Positions 24,386 through 33,808 of a stretch of 64,000 bases of DNA are shown here, piece by piece. Made by a program: the position numbers and the translations under genes. This DNA is from DAIPKP01 sp964545875 (lineage in GTDB: Bacteria; Synergistota; Synergistia; Synergistales; Aminiphilaceae), in assembly GCA_964545875.1 (NCBI GenBank), contig CAZJHH010000002.1, positions 62,001 through 126,000 on the forward strand. The letters are read 5' to 3'. Position 1 is the stretch's first letter, and each line of letters starts with the position of its first letter. The notes below the pieces were generated by a model, which saw only the letters and a program-made list of their open reading frames with translations, was not told the origin of the DNA and made no database searches.

Positions 24386-25771
24386 ATGGGTAGCTGCTAT
24401 GATGCCATTTTAATTGGTGCGGGACCGGCGGGCATTTTTGCTGCCCTTGAGCTGGTGAAAAAGGGCTGGAATATAGCGGTGATAGATAAGGGAAGGCCTC
24501 TGGAAACTCGTTTTTGCCCCATGAAAGACGGCAGAAGCTCCAGCTGTATTCACTGTAACCCTTGCAGTGTTATTTGTGGTTGGGGAGGGGCGGGAGCTTT
24601 CAGCGACGGAAAACTTACCCTTACTCCGGAATTCGGGGGAAATCTCGAAAATTATGTGGGTCGAAAGGGGCTGTGTGACCTCCTCGAAGAAGTGGATGCT
24701 CTCTGGTTTTCCTATGGGGCCAATACCGAAGTATTTGAGCCTGATCACGATTTTGCCGGAGAAATTGTCCGTCAGGGTCGCTGTTCAGGGCTTAAGGTTA
24801 TTCCCGCCAGAATTCGTCATATCGGAACGGATCGTTCCAAGGAAGTACTCCGGGAAATCTGGAAAGATCTTCAGAATCGTTGTTCCATCTTTCTGGGAAC
24901 CGAAGTCCGAAGCCTCCTGGTGGAAGGGGAAGAGGTTCGGGGAGTGTGTCTCGCAGACGGGGAGGAACTTTTTGCCCCCCGAGTACTGATGGCTCCTGGA
25001 AGAGAAGGGGCTCACTGGATGGAGAGAGTGGCCCGCGAGATCGGCCTTTCGGTGGATTCCCTTCCGGTGGATATAGGAGTGCGTGTGGAAGTTCCCCGGG
25101 AGTGGGCTCAAACCCTCACGGATCAATTTTATGAAGTGAAGGCGGTTTTCAATGCCCCCACCTTCGATGACAAGGTACGCACTTTCTGCATGTGCCCCGG
25201 CGGAGAGGTGGTGACGGAGTATCAGAGCGACTCGGGAGTTCTTGTGGTAAACGGCCATAGCAACCGGGAAACTAAAACGAACAATACGAATTTTGCCATA
25301 CTGGTAAGCACGGAGTTCACCGAGCCCTTCCGTGATCCCAATGGGTACGGCACTCATATTGCACGGCTGGCGAACATGCTCGGGGGAGGCGTTATCGTAC
25401 AGCGCCTGGGAGATCTCAAGGCGGGAAGGCGTTCCACTCCGCAGCGGATTTCCAGAGGATTGGTAACTCCCACCCTCGGAGATGCGGAACCGGGAGATCT
25501 TTCGTTTGTGCTTCCCTATCGGCATCTTCGAGATATAACGGAGATGCTCACGGCGCTGGAGAGTATAATTCCCGGTATTGACGGACCCCATACGTTACTT
25601 TACGGTGTGGAGGTCAAGTTTTATAGCCTCCGCCTTGCACTGAACCAAAGGCTTCAGACCTCTGTAAAGGGACTCTATGCGGCGGGAGATGGCGCGGGCG
25701 TTACCAGAGGAGTGGTGCAAGCTTCAGCAAGTGGTCTTGTGGCTGCAAGGGCCATGATGACCGAGGCATAG
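24386..25771 (+). CDS. FAD-dependent dehydrogenase (COG2509 type)
   Basis: 461 residues with the Rossmann FAD site DAILIGAGPAGIFAALELVKK at the N-terminus, the CIHCNPCSVICGWGGAGAFSDG segment (clustered Cys) typical of COG2509, GVRVEVP and TFCMCPGGEVV in the middle, and a closing FAD motif LYAAGDGAGVTRGVVQASASG. COG2509 proteins are FAD oxidoreductases of unknown substrate. The ribosome site AAGGAGG is well placed; a nearby ATG at 24381 is out of frame. It stands alone ahead of ferritin. Confidence 0.88.
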   Translation: MGSCYDAILIGAGPAGIFAALELVKKGWNIAVIDKGRPLETRFCPMKDGRSSSCIHCNPCSVICGWGGAGAFSDGKLTLTPEFGGNLENYVGRKGLCDLLEEVDALWFSYGANTEVFEPDHDFAGEIVRQGRCSGLKVIPARIRHIGTDRSKEVLREIWKDLQNRCSIFLGTEVRSLLVEGEEVRGVCLADGEELFAPRVLMAPGREGAHWMERVAREIGLSVDSLPVDIGVRVEVPREWAQTLTDQFYEVKAVFNAPTFDDKVRTFCMCPGGEVVTEYQSDSGVLVVNGHSNRETKTNNTNFAILVSTEFTEPFRDPNGYGTHIARLANMLGGGVIVQRLGDLKAGRRSTPQRISRGLVTPTLGDAEPGDLSFVLPYRHLRDITEMLTALESIIPGIDGPHTLLYGVEVKFYSLRLALNQRLQTSVKGLYAAGDGAGVTRGVVQASASGLVAARAMMTEA

Positions 25772-25854
25772 CCCTGCAGCTGAGCCAATCAGAAAGAGGG
25801 ATTTTTCAATTTACTTCGGCGAACAGACAAAGGAATAGAATAAAAAGTTCATCC

Positions 25855-25882
25855 TTGACATTCTGAGACAGCCCGCTATACT
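25855..25882 (+). promoter_or_regulatory. Sigma-70-type promoter of the ferritin gene
   Basis: TTGACA (25855-25860), 16-base spacer, TATACT (25877-25882). The start codon of ferritin is about 50 bases downstream of the expected transcription start. Confidence 0.8.
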
Positions 25883-25940
25883 TAATTTGTATTCTGAAAT
25901 TGCTTTAGAAAAAGCGTCTATTCTCAGGGGGTGTTTTAGT

Positions 25941-26444
25941 ATGATGAGTGAAAAGTTGAATAAGGCGATGAATGAGCAGATTAATGCAGAGATGTACTCG
26001 GCGTATCTGTATCTTTCCATGGCTTCCTGGCTCGAAGATGAGAATTTCCCCGGCATGGCTTCCTGGATGAAGGCCCAGGCTCAGGAGGAGATGGAGCACG
26101 CCATGAAGTTTTACGAGTTTATCAATGATCGGCGGCACAAGGTGAACCTTCTTCCCATAGAGGGGCCCAAAATTTCCTGGAGTTCTCCTCAAGAGGCTTT
26201 TGAAGACTCCTTCGAGCACGAAAAATACGTTACTTCCCGCATTCATGCTCTTATGGAAATTGCCAGGGAAGAGAAAGATTATGCGGCGGAAGCTTTCCTT
26301 CAGTGGTTTGTGACAGAACAGGTGGAGGAAGAGGCCTCGGTAGACGCGATTCTTTCCCGCATGCAAGCCATGGGAGACTCCAAACACGGCATGTTTATGC
26401 TTGACCACGAACTCGGAAAGCGCAAAGCTTCCGAAGATGATTAG
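25941..26444 (+). CDS. ftnA: Ferritin (iron storage)
   Basis: 167-residue four-helix non-haem ferritin that oxidises and stores iron in a 24-subunit shell. Ferroxidase ligands are visible: Glu in NAEMYSAYLYLSMASW, Glu and His in EEMEHAMKFYEF, Glu in EEKDYAAEAFLQWFVTEQ with the later Gln-Val-Glu-Glu segment. The ATG at 25941 (followed by a second ATG) is preceded by GGGGGTG; upstream in-frame codons belong to the leader. A strong promoter and terminator bracket it as a single gene. Confidence 0.94.
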   Translation: MMSEKLNKAMNEQINAEMYSAYLYLSMASWLEDENFPGMASWMKAQAQEEMEHAMKFYEFINDRRHKVNLLPIEGPKISWSSPQEAFEDSFEHEKYVTSRIHALMEIAREEKDYAAEAFLQWFVTEQVEEEASVDAILSRMQAMGDSKHGMFMLDHELGKRKASEDD

Positions 26445-26465
26445 AAGTTCGTTCTTGATTTTTAA

Positions 26466-26498
26466 AAAGGCAGGGCCAAGGGCTCTGCCTTTTTTTGT
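26466..26498 (+). terminator. Intrinsic terminator after ferritin
   Basis: Stem AAAGGCAGGGCC/GGCTCTGCCTTT (one G-T pair), three-base loop, T run to about 26497. Confidence 0.9.
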
Positions 26499-26547
26499 GA
26501 CAACCCTGTGCCTATGTTCAGAACTTTTTGAAAGGAAGTGAAATGCA

Positions 26548-27090
26548 ATGGCAGAATCTGTACAAAACCAGCAAATTGACGTGACAGCCTTATTTCAATT
26601 GAGCTATGGGCTTTACATCGTTGGAACCTCTTTCGAGGGGCGTCATAACGGACAGGTAGCCAATGCCGTCATGCAGATTACCGCGAATCCCATATGCATT
26701 CTTACATGCCTTCACAAAGAAAACCTCACCACGGAACTTATTGAAAAGAGCGGAATTTTCTCTGTGGCGGTGTTGGAACAGGATGTCCCCATGCCCTTTA
26801 TCGGAACGTTCGGTTTCAAGTGTGGCCGTGATACGGATAAATATTGTGACGTTAACTTCAAGACGGGCAGTACCGGAGCCCCCCTCGTACTGGATTGGAC
26901 TTTGTCCGCCCTGGAGGCCAAGGTAGTGCAGTCTATGGATGTATGTACGCATCGTCTTTTTGTGGGAGAGGTGGTGGGAGCGGAAACTTTCAAGAAAGGT
27001 TCTCCTCTTACCTATGCCTACTATCATAGCGTCAAAAAGGCGAAATCTCATAAAAATTCCCCAACCTCAATTTTTAATGCCGTTTCCTAG
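26548..27090 (+). CDS. Flavin reductase-like FMN-binding protein (flavoredoxin type)
   Basis: 180-residue split-barrel protein of the flavin-reductase/flavoredoxin family, which binds FMN and moves electrons among redox partners in anaerobes. The start FQLSYGLYIVGTSFEGRHNG, QVANAVMQITANPI and the later FIGTFGFKCGRDTDKY match the N-terminal module of high-molecular-weight rubredoxin, but the C-terminal rubredoxin is absent, so this is the stand-alone form. AAAGGAAGTG precedes the ATG. Coming right after ferritin, a role in oxygen or iron metabolism is plausible. Confidence 0.83.
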   Translation: MAESVQNQQIDVTALFQLSYGLYIVGTSFEGRHNGQVANAVMQITANPICILTCLHKENLTTELIEKSGIFSVAVLEQDVPMPFIGTFGFKCGRDTDKYCDVNFKTGSTGAPLVLDWTLSALEAKVVQSMDVCTHRLFVGEVVGAETFKKGSPLTYAYYHSVKKAKSHKNSPTSIFNAVS

Positions 27091-27221
27091 AATGTTCGGA
27101 TAGTTTATTCCAGAGCAAAGATCCGTTTGCGCGAAGGGTGCTGTTTTTGTTTTCGAAAATGTAATATTTATAAATTTGCTGGATATCTATGAGCCCTCTG
27201 TAAGAAAAAAAGTGAAAGTGC

Positions 27222-27256
27222 TATACTGGAGAACGTCTCAATATATTCGATATATT
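27222..27256 (+). promoter_or_regulatory. -10 box and inverted repeat ahead of the peptide transporter operon
   Basis: A TATACT -10 box (27222-27227) has only a weak -35 (TGTAAG). An inverted repeat AATATAT-TCG-ATATATT (27240-27256) lies just downstream, at the expected transcription start, and could be an operator. About 130 bases of leader remain before the first gene. Confidence 0.4.
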
Positions 27257-27375
27257 TCGACCCTATCTTGAGGGGAGGTGCGAGAAAGGAGGATTTCAAG
27301 ACGGAGCACGAAGATACGGGTTTATTCGAGGAGAAAAGGGATCAGTTTTCTTAAAGAAGAAAGGGTGATGAAATA

Positions 27376-29007
27376 GTGAAAAAGCGTCTTGCATTGATGG
27401 TTGCGTTGGTTTTGAGCTGCGGCATTCTGCTGGGAGTAGGTATGGCTTTTGCGGAAGAACCTACCTATGGAGGCATCCTCCGCTGGAGAGAAATTAATGA
27501 TCCTCCCAAACTGGACCCCGCCATGGCCACAGATACCGTTTCGAGCAGAAACCTCTATCTCATGTATGACATGCTGGTGGATAACGATCCCGACGGGCAG
27601 GGACTTCTTCCTCGGCTTGCGGAGACCTGGGAGGCCAAAGATGGCATCCTTTTCACCTTTCACCTTCGCCCCGGAGTGCATTTCCACAAGGAATCTCTTG
27701 GAGAGCCCTCGCTGAACGGCGGACGCGAAGTGGTTGCGGCGGACTGGAAGTACTCCTTCGAGCGCCTCGTGAAAGTCAACTCTCCCCGGGCTTATTTCAT
27801 TGACATGGTTAAGGGGTATCAGGACTTCGTAGACGGCAAGACCGAAAGCTGGGAGGGCATCACGGTGGTGGACGATTACACCCTCCAGTTCGAGCTGAGC
27901 TATCCCTTCGCTCCTTTCGTTTCCGTGCTTGCCTATAATTCCTTCATGGTCGTTCCCAAGGAGGATGCGGAGCATTGGGGCAAGGATTTCAACTTCCACC
28001 CCGTAGGGACCGGACCTTTCATCATGCAGGAGTGGCTCCACGACCAGAAAGCGGTCTATAAGAAAAATCCCGATTATTGGCGTAAAGACGATGCGGGCCG
28101 GGCTCTGCCCTATCTCGACGGTGTGGAGATCGTGGTTATTCCGGACAACACCGTGGCCTATGAGGAGTTCAAAAAAGGCAATATCGACTGCTTCCCGGAT
28201 TTTCCTGATGAATATTACCTTACCGCCAAAAAGGAATTTGGCACGCTTCTTCAGGAACGCCCCTGGATGGGAACCTACTACTACGGCTTCAACTGCCTGA
28301 AAGAACCCTTTAAGGATAATCCCAAGCTTCGTCAGGCTCTCAACTATGCCGTGGACCGAGAGATGATCAACGATCTGGTTCTCGAAGGACGCTATTTCCC
28401 CGGCAAGGGTGTTCTGCCTCCCGGCATGTTCGCCTACAACGAAAACCTGGAGGGATACTCCTTCAATCCCGAGAAGGCCAAGGCCCTCATGGCGGAAGCG
28501 GGATTCCCCGATGGCTTTACCGCTCAATTGAATGTCAATAACAACCCTCGGCACAAGGCCGTGGCTGAGGCTATTCAGGCCCAGCTTATGGATCTGGGAA
28601 TCACTCTGGAAATTCAGGTTCTCGACTGGGGAGTACACCTCGACATTGCAGAGCGGGCCGAGACAGAGATGTTCCGTATGGGATGGGTGGTAGACTATGC
28701 GGACCCGGATAACTTCCTCTATGTGCTCCTGCACTCCGACAACTGGGGTTCCAAGGGAAACTATGCCCATTACAAAAATCCCGATGTAGATGCACTTCTC
28801 GCAGAAGCTCGGGTTGAGACCGACCCCGCAAAACGGGTGGAGCTCTATCAAAAAGCCGAAATGCTTATCGTAGATGATGCCCCCTGGGTTTTCCTCTTCC
28901 ATTACACCACGAGCCTTCTAGCTCAGGATTGGATCAAGAACATTCACCTTCCTGCCATGGGAGATTACACCACGCCCCTCTACAGCGTGTGGAAAACGAA
29001 GAAATAG
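27376..29007 (+). CDS. Peptide ABC transporter substrate-binding protein (family 5)
   Basis: 543-residue periplasmic binding protein of the DppA/OppA class, which delivers peptides to the permease encoded next. It has a signal peptide (basic KKR, hydrophobic LMVALVLSCGILLGVGMAFA, cleavage near residue 26). Family-5 signature is in LLPRLAETWEAKDG, GREVVAADWKYSFERLV, HPVGTGPFIMQEW and LRQALNYAVDREMIND. There is no lipobox Cys at the cleavage site that I can be sure of. It starts with GTG. It is the first of a five-gene operon; long fragments of the opposite strand here are open but have no meaning. Confidence 0.93.
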   Translation: MKKRLALMVALVLSCGILLGVGMAFAEEPTYGGILRWREINDPPKLDPAMATDTVSSRNLYLMYDMLVDNDPDGQGLLPRLAETWEAKDGILFTFHLRPGVHFHKESLGEPSLNGGREVVAADWKYSFERLVKVNSPRAYFIDMVKGYQDFVDGKTESWEGITVVDDYTLQFELSYPFAPFVSVLAYNSFMVVPKEDAEHWGKDFNFHPVGTGPFIMQEWLHDQKAVYKKNPDYWRKDDAGRALPYLDGVEIVVIPDNTVAYEEFKKGNIDCFPDFPDEYYLTAKKEFGTLLQERPWMGTYYYGFNCLKEPFKDNPKLRQALNYAVDREMINDLVLEGRYFPGKGVLPPGMFAYNENLEGYSFNPEKAKALMAEAGFPDGFTAQLNVNNNPRHKAVAEAIQAQLMDLGITLEIQVLDWGVHLDIAERAETEMFRMGWVVDYADPDNFLYVLLHSDNWGSKGNYAHYKNPDVDALLAEARVETDPAKRVELYQKAEMLIVDDAPWVFLFHYTTSLLAQDWIKNIHLPAMGDYTTPLYSVWKTKK

Positions 29008-29102
29008 CTCTCTCCCTTTTTTTCGTAAACCTTTTGGGCCTGTTGGAGCATGTCTGGTTTCAGCAGGCCCTTTCTATCATTAAAAACAGTGTCACCATGT
29101 CT

Positions 29103-29127
29103 TTTCCGAGAAATTTTTCCTCGGAAA
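29103..29127 (+). other. Intercistronic hairpin after the binding-protein gene
   Basis: Stem TTTCCGAG/CTCGGAAA with a nine-base loop, 95 bases after the binding-protein stop and 26 bases before dppB. Hairpins here usually stabilise the upstream mRNA so that more binding protein than permease is made. Confidence 0.5.
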
Positions 29128-29152
29128 GGAAGGGTGGTGTTTTGGAGGTGCT

Positions 29153-30082
29153 ATGATGTTTGCCTATATTCTCCGAAGACTGCTCTACACAATTCCCGTT
29201 CTCTGGGGAGTTGTAACGGTGGTCTTCATCCTCATGGCAGTAGTTCCCGGAGATCCTGCCAGGCTTATGATGGGGCAGCGGGGGGATCCTCAAACCCTGG
29301 CGAAGATTCGGGCGGATCTCGGGCTGGATCTTCCGTTGCATCAGCAGTACGTGCGTTTTCTGAAGGATGTGGCTCGGGGGGATTTTGGCAAGTCCTACAG
29401 GAATAACGAACAGGTGACCACCGCTATTCTTGATCGTCTGGGAGCTACCTTTCGGCTTGCCGCATGGGCCATGGTGCTTGCTACCCTGGTAGGGGTGGTG
29501 GCGGGAATAATTTCTGCAGTAAAGCAATACTCCCTCTTCGATTATACCGCCATGTTTATCGCCATCTCCGGAGTGAGCGCACCGGTATTCTGGGTGGGGC
29601 TTCTTCTGCTTCTTATTTTTGCGTACGGATTTCATCTTGTTCCTGGAGTGGGATACGGTGACGGAAGCTGGCAATATCTGATCCTTCCGGTGATCACCCT
29701 GGGAGTTCGACCGGCGGCTCTCATTGCCCGGCTTACCCGATCCTGCATGTTGGAGGTGCTTAACCAGGACTACGTGCGTACCGCCCGGGCCAAGGGCCTT
29801 GCAGAAAGAGTCGTGGTAGGGCGGCATGCTCTCAAAAATGCTCTTATTCCGGTGGTGACCATCGTGGGAACCCAAATCTCTCTTCTTCTTTCCGGAGCGG
29901 TTCTTACAGAGACGATTTTTGCCTGGCCCGGTATAGGGCGCCTTGCGGTGGAAGCCCTTGTGGCAAGAGATTTTCCAATGATACGAGGTACGGTAATCTC
30001 CATGGCTCTCATCTTCCTTCTGGTGAATATCCTTGTGGATATTTCTTATGGCCTTATTGACCCCAGAGTCCGTTACGATTAG
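29153..30082 (+). CDS. dppB: Peptide ABC transporter permease DppB
   Basis: 309-residue inner-membrane permease with six predicted membrane segments, starting with the family's FAYILRRLLYTIPVLWGV and FILMAVVPGDPARLMMG. The EAA loop that docks with the ATPase is YVRTARAKGLAERVVVGRHA and LKNALIPVVTIVG. It pairs with DppC encoded nine bases downstream. Two adjacent ATG codons (29153, 29156) could both start it; GGAGGTG is close. Confidence 0.94.
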   Translation: MMFAYILRRLLYTIPVLWGVVTVVFILMAVVPGDPARLMMGQRGDPQTLAKIRADLGLDLPLHQQYVRFLKDVARGDFGKSYRNNEQVTTAILDRLGATFRLAAWAMVLATLVGVVAGIISAVKQYSLFDYTAMFIAISGVSAPVFWVGLLLLLIFAYGFHLVPGVGYGDGSWQYLILPVITLGVRPAALIARLTRSCMLEVLNQDYVRTARAKGLAERVVVGRHALKNALIPVVTIVGTQISLLLSGAVLTETIFAWPGIGRLAVEALVARDFPMIRGTVISMALIFLLVNILVDISYGLIDPRVRYD

Positions 30083-30090
30083 GTGATACT

Positions 30091-30987
30091 ATGAACACTC
30101 CTCAGAAAAAAAACAAGAATGCCGGAGGAAGCCTCTGGTACGAGGCATGGCTCCGCTTTCGGCGAAACAAACTTGCCATGGCGGGGCTTTTCATGGTGAT
30201 TTCCATCATCCTGGTGGCGATCTTTGCCAATCTTCTCGCTCCCTACGATCCCTTCAAACAACTCATATGGACCGAAGGGCGGGCGGCGAAACTGGCGGCT
30301 CCTTCTGCGAAACACCTTATGGGAACCGATATGTATGGCCGGGATATCCTGAGCCGCATCATGTTTGGGGCTCGCATATCTTTGCAGATAGGCATTTTCG
30401 CTACCCTGGTATCTCTTCTTCTCGGGGTTCCTCTGGGAGCCGTAGCGGGATTCAAGGGAGGTTGGGTAGACGATTTCATCTCTTGGATTATCAACGTAGT
30501 TTTTGCCTTCCCATTTCTTCTTTTCGTCCTTGCGGTGGTGGCGGTCTTCCAAAACCCAAGCATGATCGTCATTTATGTGGCCATAGGCCTGGTAAACTGG
30601 GTTCAGATAGCTCGAGTGGTACGAGGACAGTTCATTTCTCTTCGGGAACGCGAATTCGTGGAAGCTGCAAAGGCGCTCGGCATGCCCACATGGAGAATAA
30701 TCTTCGTGCATATTCTGCCTAACGCCATCGCCCCCGTTATCGTTCAAGCTACCCTTGGCATGGGATCCATTATCATGATTGAGGCGGGGCTGGCCTTTCT
30801 CGGTTTTGGAGCACAGCCCCCTACGCCGAGCTGGGGGCTCATGATTTCCAACGGCCAAAAATTTCTTGGCCAGGGGCAGTGGTGGTGGGCGGTCTTCCCG
30901 GGATTGGCCATTATGTACACGGTACTGGCTTTCAATTTCCTCGGGGACGGACTCAGAGACGCTCTCGACGTGCGTCTGAAGCGATAG
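30091..30987 (+). CDS. dppC: Peptide ABC transporter permease DppC
   Basis: 298-residue partner permease. The N-terminus has the conserved WLRFRRNKLAMAGLFMV pattern, a periplasmic loop with HLMGTDMYGRDILSRIMFGA, and the EAA loop VEAAKALGMPTWRIIFVHIL-PNAIAPV. The end GDGLRDALDVRLKR is typical. It lies between DppB and the first ATPase gene, and probably forms the channel heterodimer with DppB. Confidence 0.94.
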   Translation: MNTPQKKNKNAGGSLWYEAWLRFRRNKLAMAGLFMVISIILVAIFANLLAPYDPFKQLIWTEGRAAKLAAPSAKHLMGTDMYGRDILSRIMFGARISLQIGIFATLVSLLLGVPLGAVAGFKGGWVDDFISWIINVVFAFPFLLFVLAVVAVFQNPSMIVIYVAIGLVNWVQIARVVRGQFISLREREFVEAAKALGMPTWRIIFVHILPNAIAPVIVQATLGMGSIIMIEAGLAFLGFGAQPPTPSWGLMISNGQKFLGQGQWWWAVFPGLAIMYTVLAFNFLGDGLRDALDVRLKR

Positions 30988-30996
30988 GTGGTTGTT

Positions 30997-31992
30997 ATGA
31001 CACTTCTTGAACTGAAAAATTTGCGCACCGTTTTCGATACCGATCAGGGGCTTATCCGGGCGGTAGATGGTGTTTCCTTCTCTATTGAAGCGGGGAAAAC
31101 CTTGGGAGTTGTTGGAGAATCGGGATGCGGCAAAAGTGTTACCGCCCTTTCCATTATGAGATTGGTGCATAAGCCCGTGGGACGTATCGCAGGGGGGGAG
31201 ATTCTCTTCGAGGGAGAGAATCTTCTTAAAAAATCCGAAAGAGAGATGCGTTCTGTTCGAGGCAACCAGGTTTCCATGATTTTCCAGGAGCCCATGACAA
31301 GTCTGAATCCCGTTTATACCGTAGGTTTTCAGATCATGGAGCCTCTTATGCTTCACCAGAACCTGAGTTCAGCAGAAGCTCGGAAGAGGGCCGTGGAGAT
31401 GTTGGACGTGGTGGGAATTCCCAACGCTTCCCGAAGAGTGGAGGAGTATCCACATCAACTCTCGGGAGGTCAGAGACAGAGAGCCATGATCGCCATGGCT
31501 CTGGCCTGTAATCCCGCTCTTCTTATCGCGGACGAACCCACCACTGCCCTCGATGTTACGGTGCAGGCACAAATTCTGGATCTCATGTTGAATCTCAAGA
31601 ACGAATTCGGATCTTCCATTATGCTTATAACCCATGACCTCGGCGTTATTGCAGAGACTGCTCAGCACGTGGTAGTCATGTATGCGGGAAAAGTGGTGGA
31701 AGAAGCTCCAGTCAAGCCTCTCTTTAAAGACCCTCAGCATCCCTATACCCGGGGACTTCTACGTTCCATACCGAAGATCAGCGAAGATAGAGAACGGCTT
31801 GACGTCATTCCGGGAGTTGTTCCGAACCCCTTGAATTTCCCGCCGGGGTGTCGTTTCCATAACCGATGTCTCGAATGCTTCTCCAAGTGTACCCAAGAGG
31901 AACCGCCTCTCTACATTCTGGAAGACGGAAGAAAGTGTCGGTGCTGGCTCTACGAAAGAGATTCCCGGAAGGTGGGTGAGATCCTTGATTAA
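30997..31992 (+). CDS. dppD: Peptide ABC transporter ATPase DppD
   Basis: 331-residue ATPase. Walker A GESGCGKSV, Q-loop MIFQEPMTSLNPV, signature LSGGQRQRAMIAMALA, Walker B LLIADEPTTALDV, and His switch ITHDLGV. The C-terminal oligopeptide-transporter extension ends with a Cys cluster (CRFHNRCLECFSKC and CRCW), as usual in DppD. A GTG nine bases earlier is possible, but the ATG at 30997 follows AGGTGG. The end overlaps the second ATPase gene by 17 bases. Confidence 0.94.
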   Translation: MTLLELKNLRTVFDTDQGLIRAVDGVSFSIEAGKTLGVVGESGCGKSVTALSIMRLVHKPVGRIAGGEILFEGENLLKKSEREMRSVRGNQVSMIFQEPMTSLNPVYTVGFQIMEPLMLHQNLSSAEARKRAVEMLDVVGIPNASRRVEEYPHQLSGGQRQRAMIAMALACNPALLIADEPTTALDVTVQAQILDLMLNLKNEFGSSIMLITHDLGVIAETAQHVVVMYAGKVVEEAPVKPLFKDPQHPYTRGLLRSIPKISEDRERLDVIPGVVPNPLNFPPGCRFHNRCLECFSKCTQEEPPLYILEDGRKCRCWLYERDSRKVGEILD

Positions 31993-32968
31993 ACCAGGGA
32001 GCGAATATCTTACCGTATGTGGACTCAAAAAATATTTTCCCATCAAGCGGGGAGTTTTTCGCCGTACCGTGGCACATGTCCGGGCGGTGGATGACATTTC
32101 TTTCTTCATAAAAGAACAGGAGACTTTGGGGCTTGTGGGAGAGTCCGGGTGTGGCAAGAGCACCACGGGGCGGAGTCTTTTGCATCTGTTGCGCCCCACC
32201 GAAGGGAGCGTTCATTTCCGCGGGGAGGACGTAGGAGAAATTCTTGCAAAGAATCCCGGAAAAATGCGGCAGAATATGCAGATTATCTTTCAGGATCCCT
32301 ACGGAAGCCTTAACCCGCGGATGAATGTACGTGATATCGTAGGGGAGGCGGTTCGATATTACGGGCTTTGCAAGAGCAACGAGCTTGATGATTACGTGGT
32401 GGAAATTCTTGAAAAATGTGGACTTCGCTCGGAACACCGCTTTCGGTATCCTCACGAGTTTTCGGGAGGGCAGAGACAGCGTATCGGCGTGGCTCGAGCA
32501 CTTGCGGTAAAGCCTCAATTCGTGGTTTGTGACGAGCCTGTTTCTGCTCTCGACGTGTCCATCCAAAGCCAGATACTCAATCTTCTTAAGGATCTCCAGA
32601 AAGAGATGAAGCTTACGTACCTTTTTATCTCCCATGACCTTTCAGTGGTGCGTCATATTTCAGATCGTATCGCAGTGATGTATCTTGGGAAGATGGTGGA
32701 GCTGGCGGAGAAGAAGGATTTTTTTGCTCATCCACTGCACCCCTATACAGAGGCTCTTCTTTCATCAATCCCCGAGCCGGATCCCGAGGCCTTGAAGAAA
32801 CGCATTCTCCTGGAAGGAGATGTGCCGTCTCCCATCGATCCTCCTTCGGGATGTCGTTTCCACACTCGGTGCCCCAAGGCTATGGAGCGATGCTCCCGGG
32901 AAATTCCAGAATTTCTGGATGTAGGGAACCAGCATTTTGTGGCTTGTTTTCTCTATCAAAGGGACTAA
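31976..32968 (+). CDS. dppF: Peptide ABC transporter ATPase DppF
   Basis: 330-residue second ATPase of the transporter. Walker A GESGCGKSTTG, Q-loop IIFQDPYGSLNPRM, signature FSGGQRQRIGVARALA, Walker B FVVCDEPVSALDVS, switch ISHDLSVV, and the C-terminal CRFHTRCPKAMERC. It starts at GTG 31976 or TTG 31985 inside the end of dppD. DppD and DppF form the ATPase pair. With this the operon is complete, which fits a peptide-fermenting lifestyle. Confidence 0.94.
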   Translation: MRSLIKPGSEYLTVCGLKKYFPIKRGVFRRTVAHVRAVDDISFFIKEQETLGLVGESGCGKSTTGRSLLHLLRPTEGSVHFRGEDVGEILAKNPGKMRQNMQIIFQDPYGSLNPRMNVRDIVGEAVRYYGLCKSNELDDYVVEILEKCGLRSEHRFRYPHEFSGGQRQRIGVARALAVKPQFVVCDEPVSALDVSIQSQILNLLKDLQKEMKLTYLFISHDLSVVRHISDRIAVMYLGKMVELAEKKDFFAHPLHPYTEALLSSIPEPDPEALKKRILLEGDVPSPIDPPSGCRFHTRCPKAMERCSREIPEFLDVGNQHFVACFLYQRD

Positions 32969-33034
32969 TGGTGTAAAATATCCCCGGTAAGGGAGTGCTT
33001 CTTGCAAACATATCTCTGAAAGGGGAGATTCTTT

Positions 33035-33808
33035 TTGAAGGTTATAGGATTTTGCAACCTCAAGGGAGGCGTGGGGAAAACTACAGCATGCCAGAATATA
33101 GCGGTGGCTCTCGCCTCGCAAGGGTTTCGAGTGGCCATACTTGATATGGATCCCCAGAGCAACCTTTCCACGGGCTGCGGTATAACCCTTCAAGAATCTC
33201 AACGATACATTTACGATTTCCTTATAGGAGAAACCGGACTTTTCGATGTAGCGGTGGAGCGGGAGGGAGTGTTGGTGCTTCCAAGCAGCCTGGATCTTGC
33301 AATTATGGAGATGCAGTTGGAGAGTGAACCTGGAAGAGATCTGCTCTTGAAGTCCGCTTTAGAGCCTCTTCTTGCAGAAGATTCCCTGGACTATATCTTT
33401 TGCGACAGCCCTCCCCAGCTCGGCCTTTTTACACGTAATGTTCTCGCTGCGGCAAATAGCCTTTTTGTTCCTCTGGAGAGTGAGTTTTACAGCCTTGCAG
33501 GACTTCGGCTTCTTACGAAAACGGTGGAGCTTTTCCAGAAACGACTCAACAAAAAACTTGATATAGGCGGCGTTGCTCTTACCCGGCATAATCCGAAGAT
33601 CGTCGTCAATCGCCAGGTAGAGAAAGAAGCTCTGAACTATTTTGGGGAACTCTTTTTCCGCCGTTTTATCCGGCAGAACATAAGCCTTGTAGAAGCGGCA
33701 AGTGCGGGGGTCTCCATTTTTGGCTACGACTGCGAAAGCAAGGGGGCCAAGGATTACCTCCGGCTTGCGGAGGAATTCCAGGAGAAATTTGGAGCTCATC
33801 ATGGCTAA
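33035..33808 (+). CDS. parA: ParA/Soj-family ATPase
   Basis: 257-residue deviant Walker ATPase. Walker A is CNLKGGVGKTTACQN, with the signature Lys, then DMDPQSNLSTG (Walker A'), and CDSPPQLG (Walker B). Such proteins form ATP dimers on the nucleoid and position DNA or protein cargo. The start is TTG with GAAAGGGGAG. It overlaps by eight bases a small basic protein gene rather than a recognisable parB; there is no parS-like repeat nearby. That makes an orphan ParA of the cargo-positioning kind possible, as well as chromosome partitioning. Confidence 0.88.
   Translation: MKVIGFCNLKGGVGKTTACQNIAVALASQGFRVAILDMDPQSNLSTGCGITLQESQRYIYDFLIGETGLFDVAVEREGVLVLPSSLDLAIMEMQLESEPGRDLLLKSALEPLLAEDSLDYIFCDSPPQLGLFTRNVLAAANSLFVPLESEFYSLAGLRLLTKTVELFQKRLNKKLDIGGVALTRHNPKIVVNRQVEKEALNYFGELFFRRFIRQNISLVEAASAGVSIFGYDCESKGAKDYLRLAEEFQEKFGAHHG

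Noticed and set aside
27322..28902. Long open frame on the minus strand opposite the peptide-binding protein gene
   Set aside because: It mirrors the strongly conserved plus-strand binding protein; composition is that of an antisense shadow and no motif is seen.
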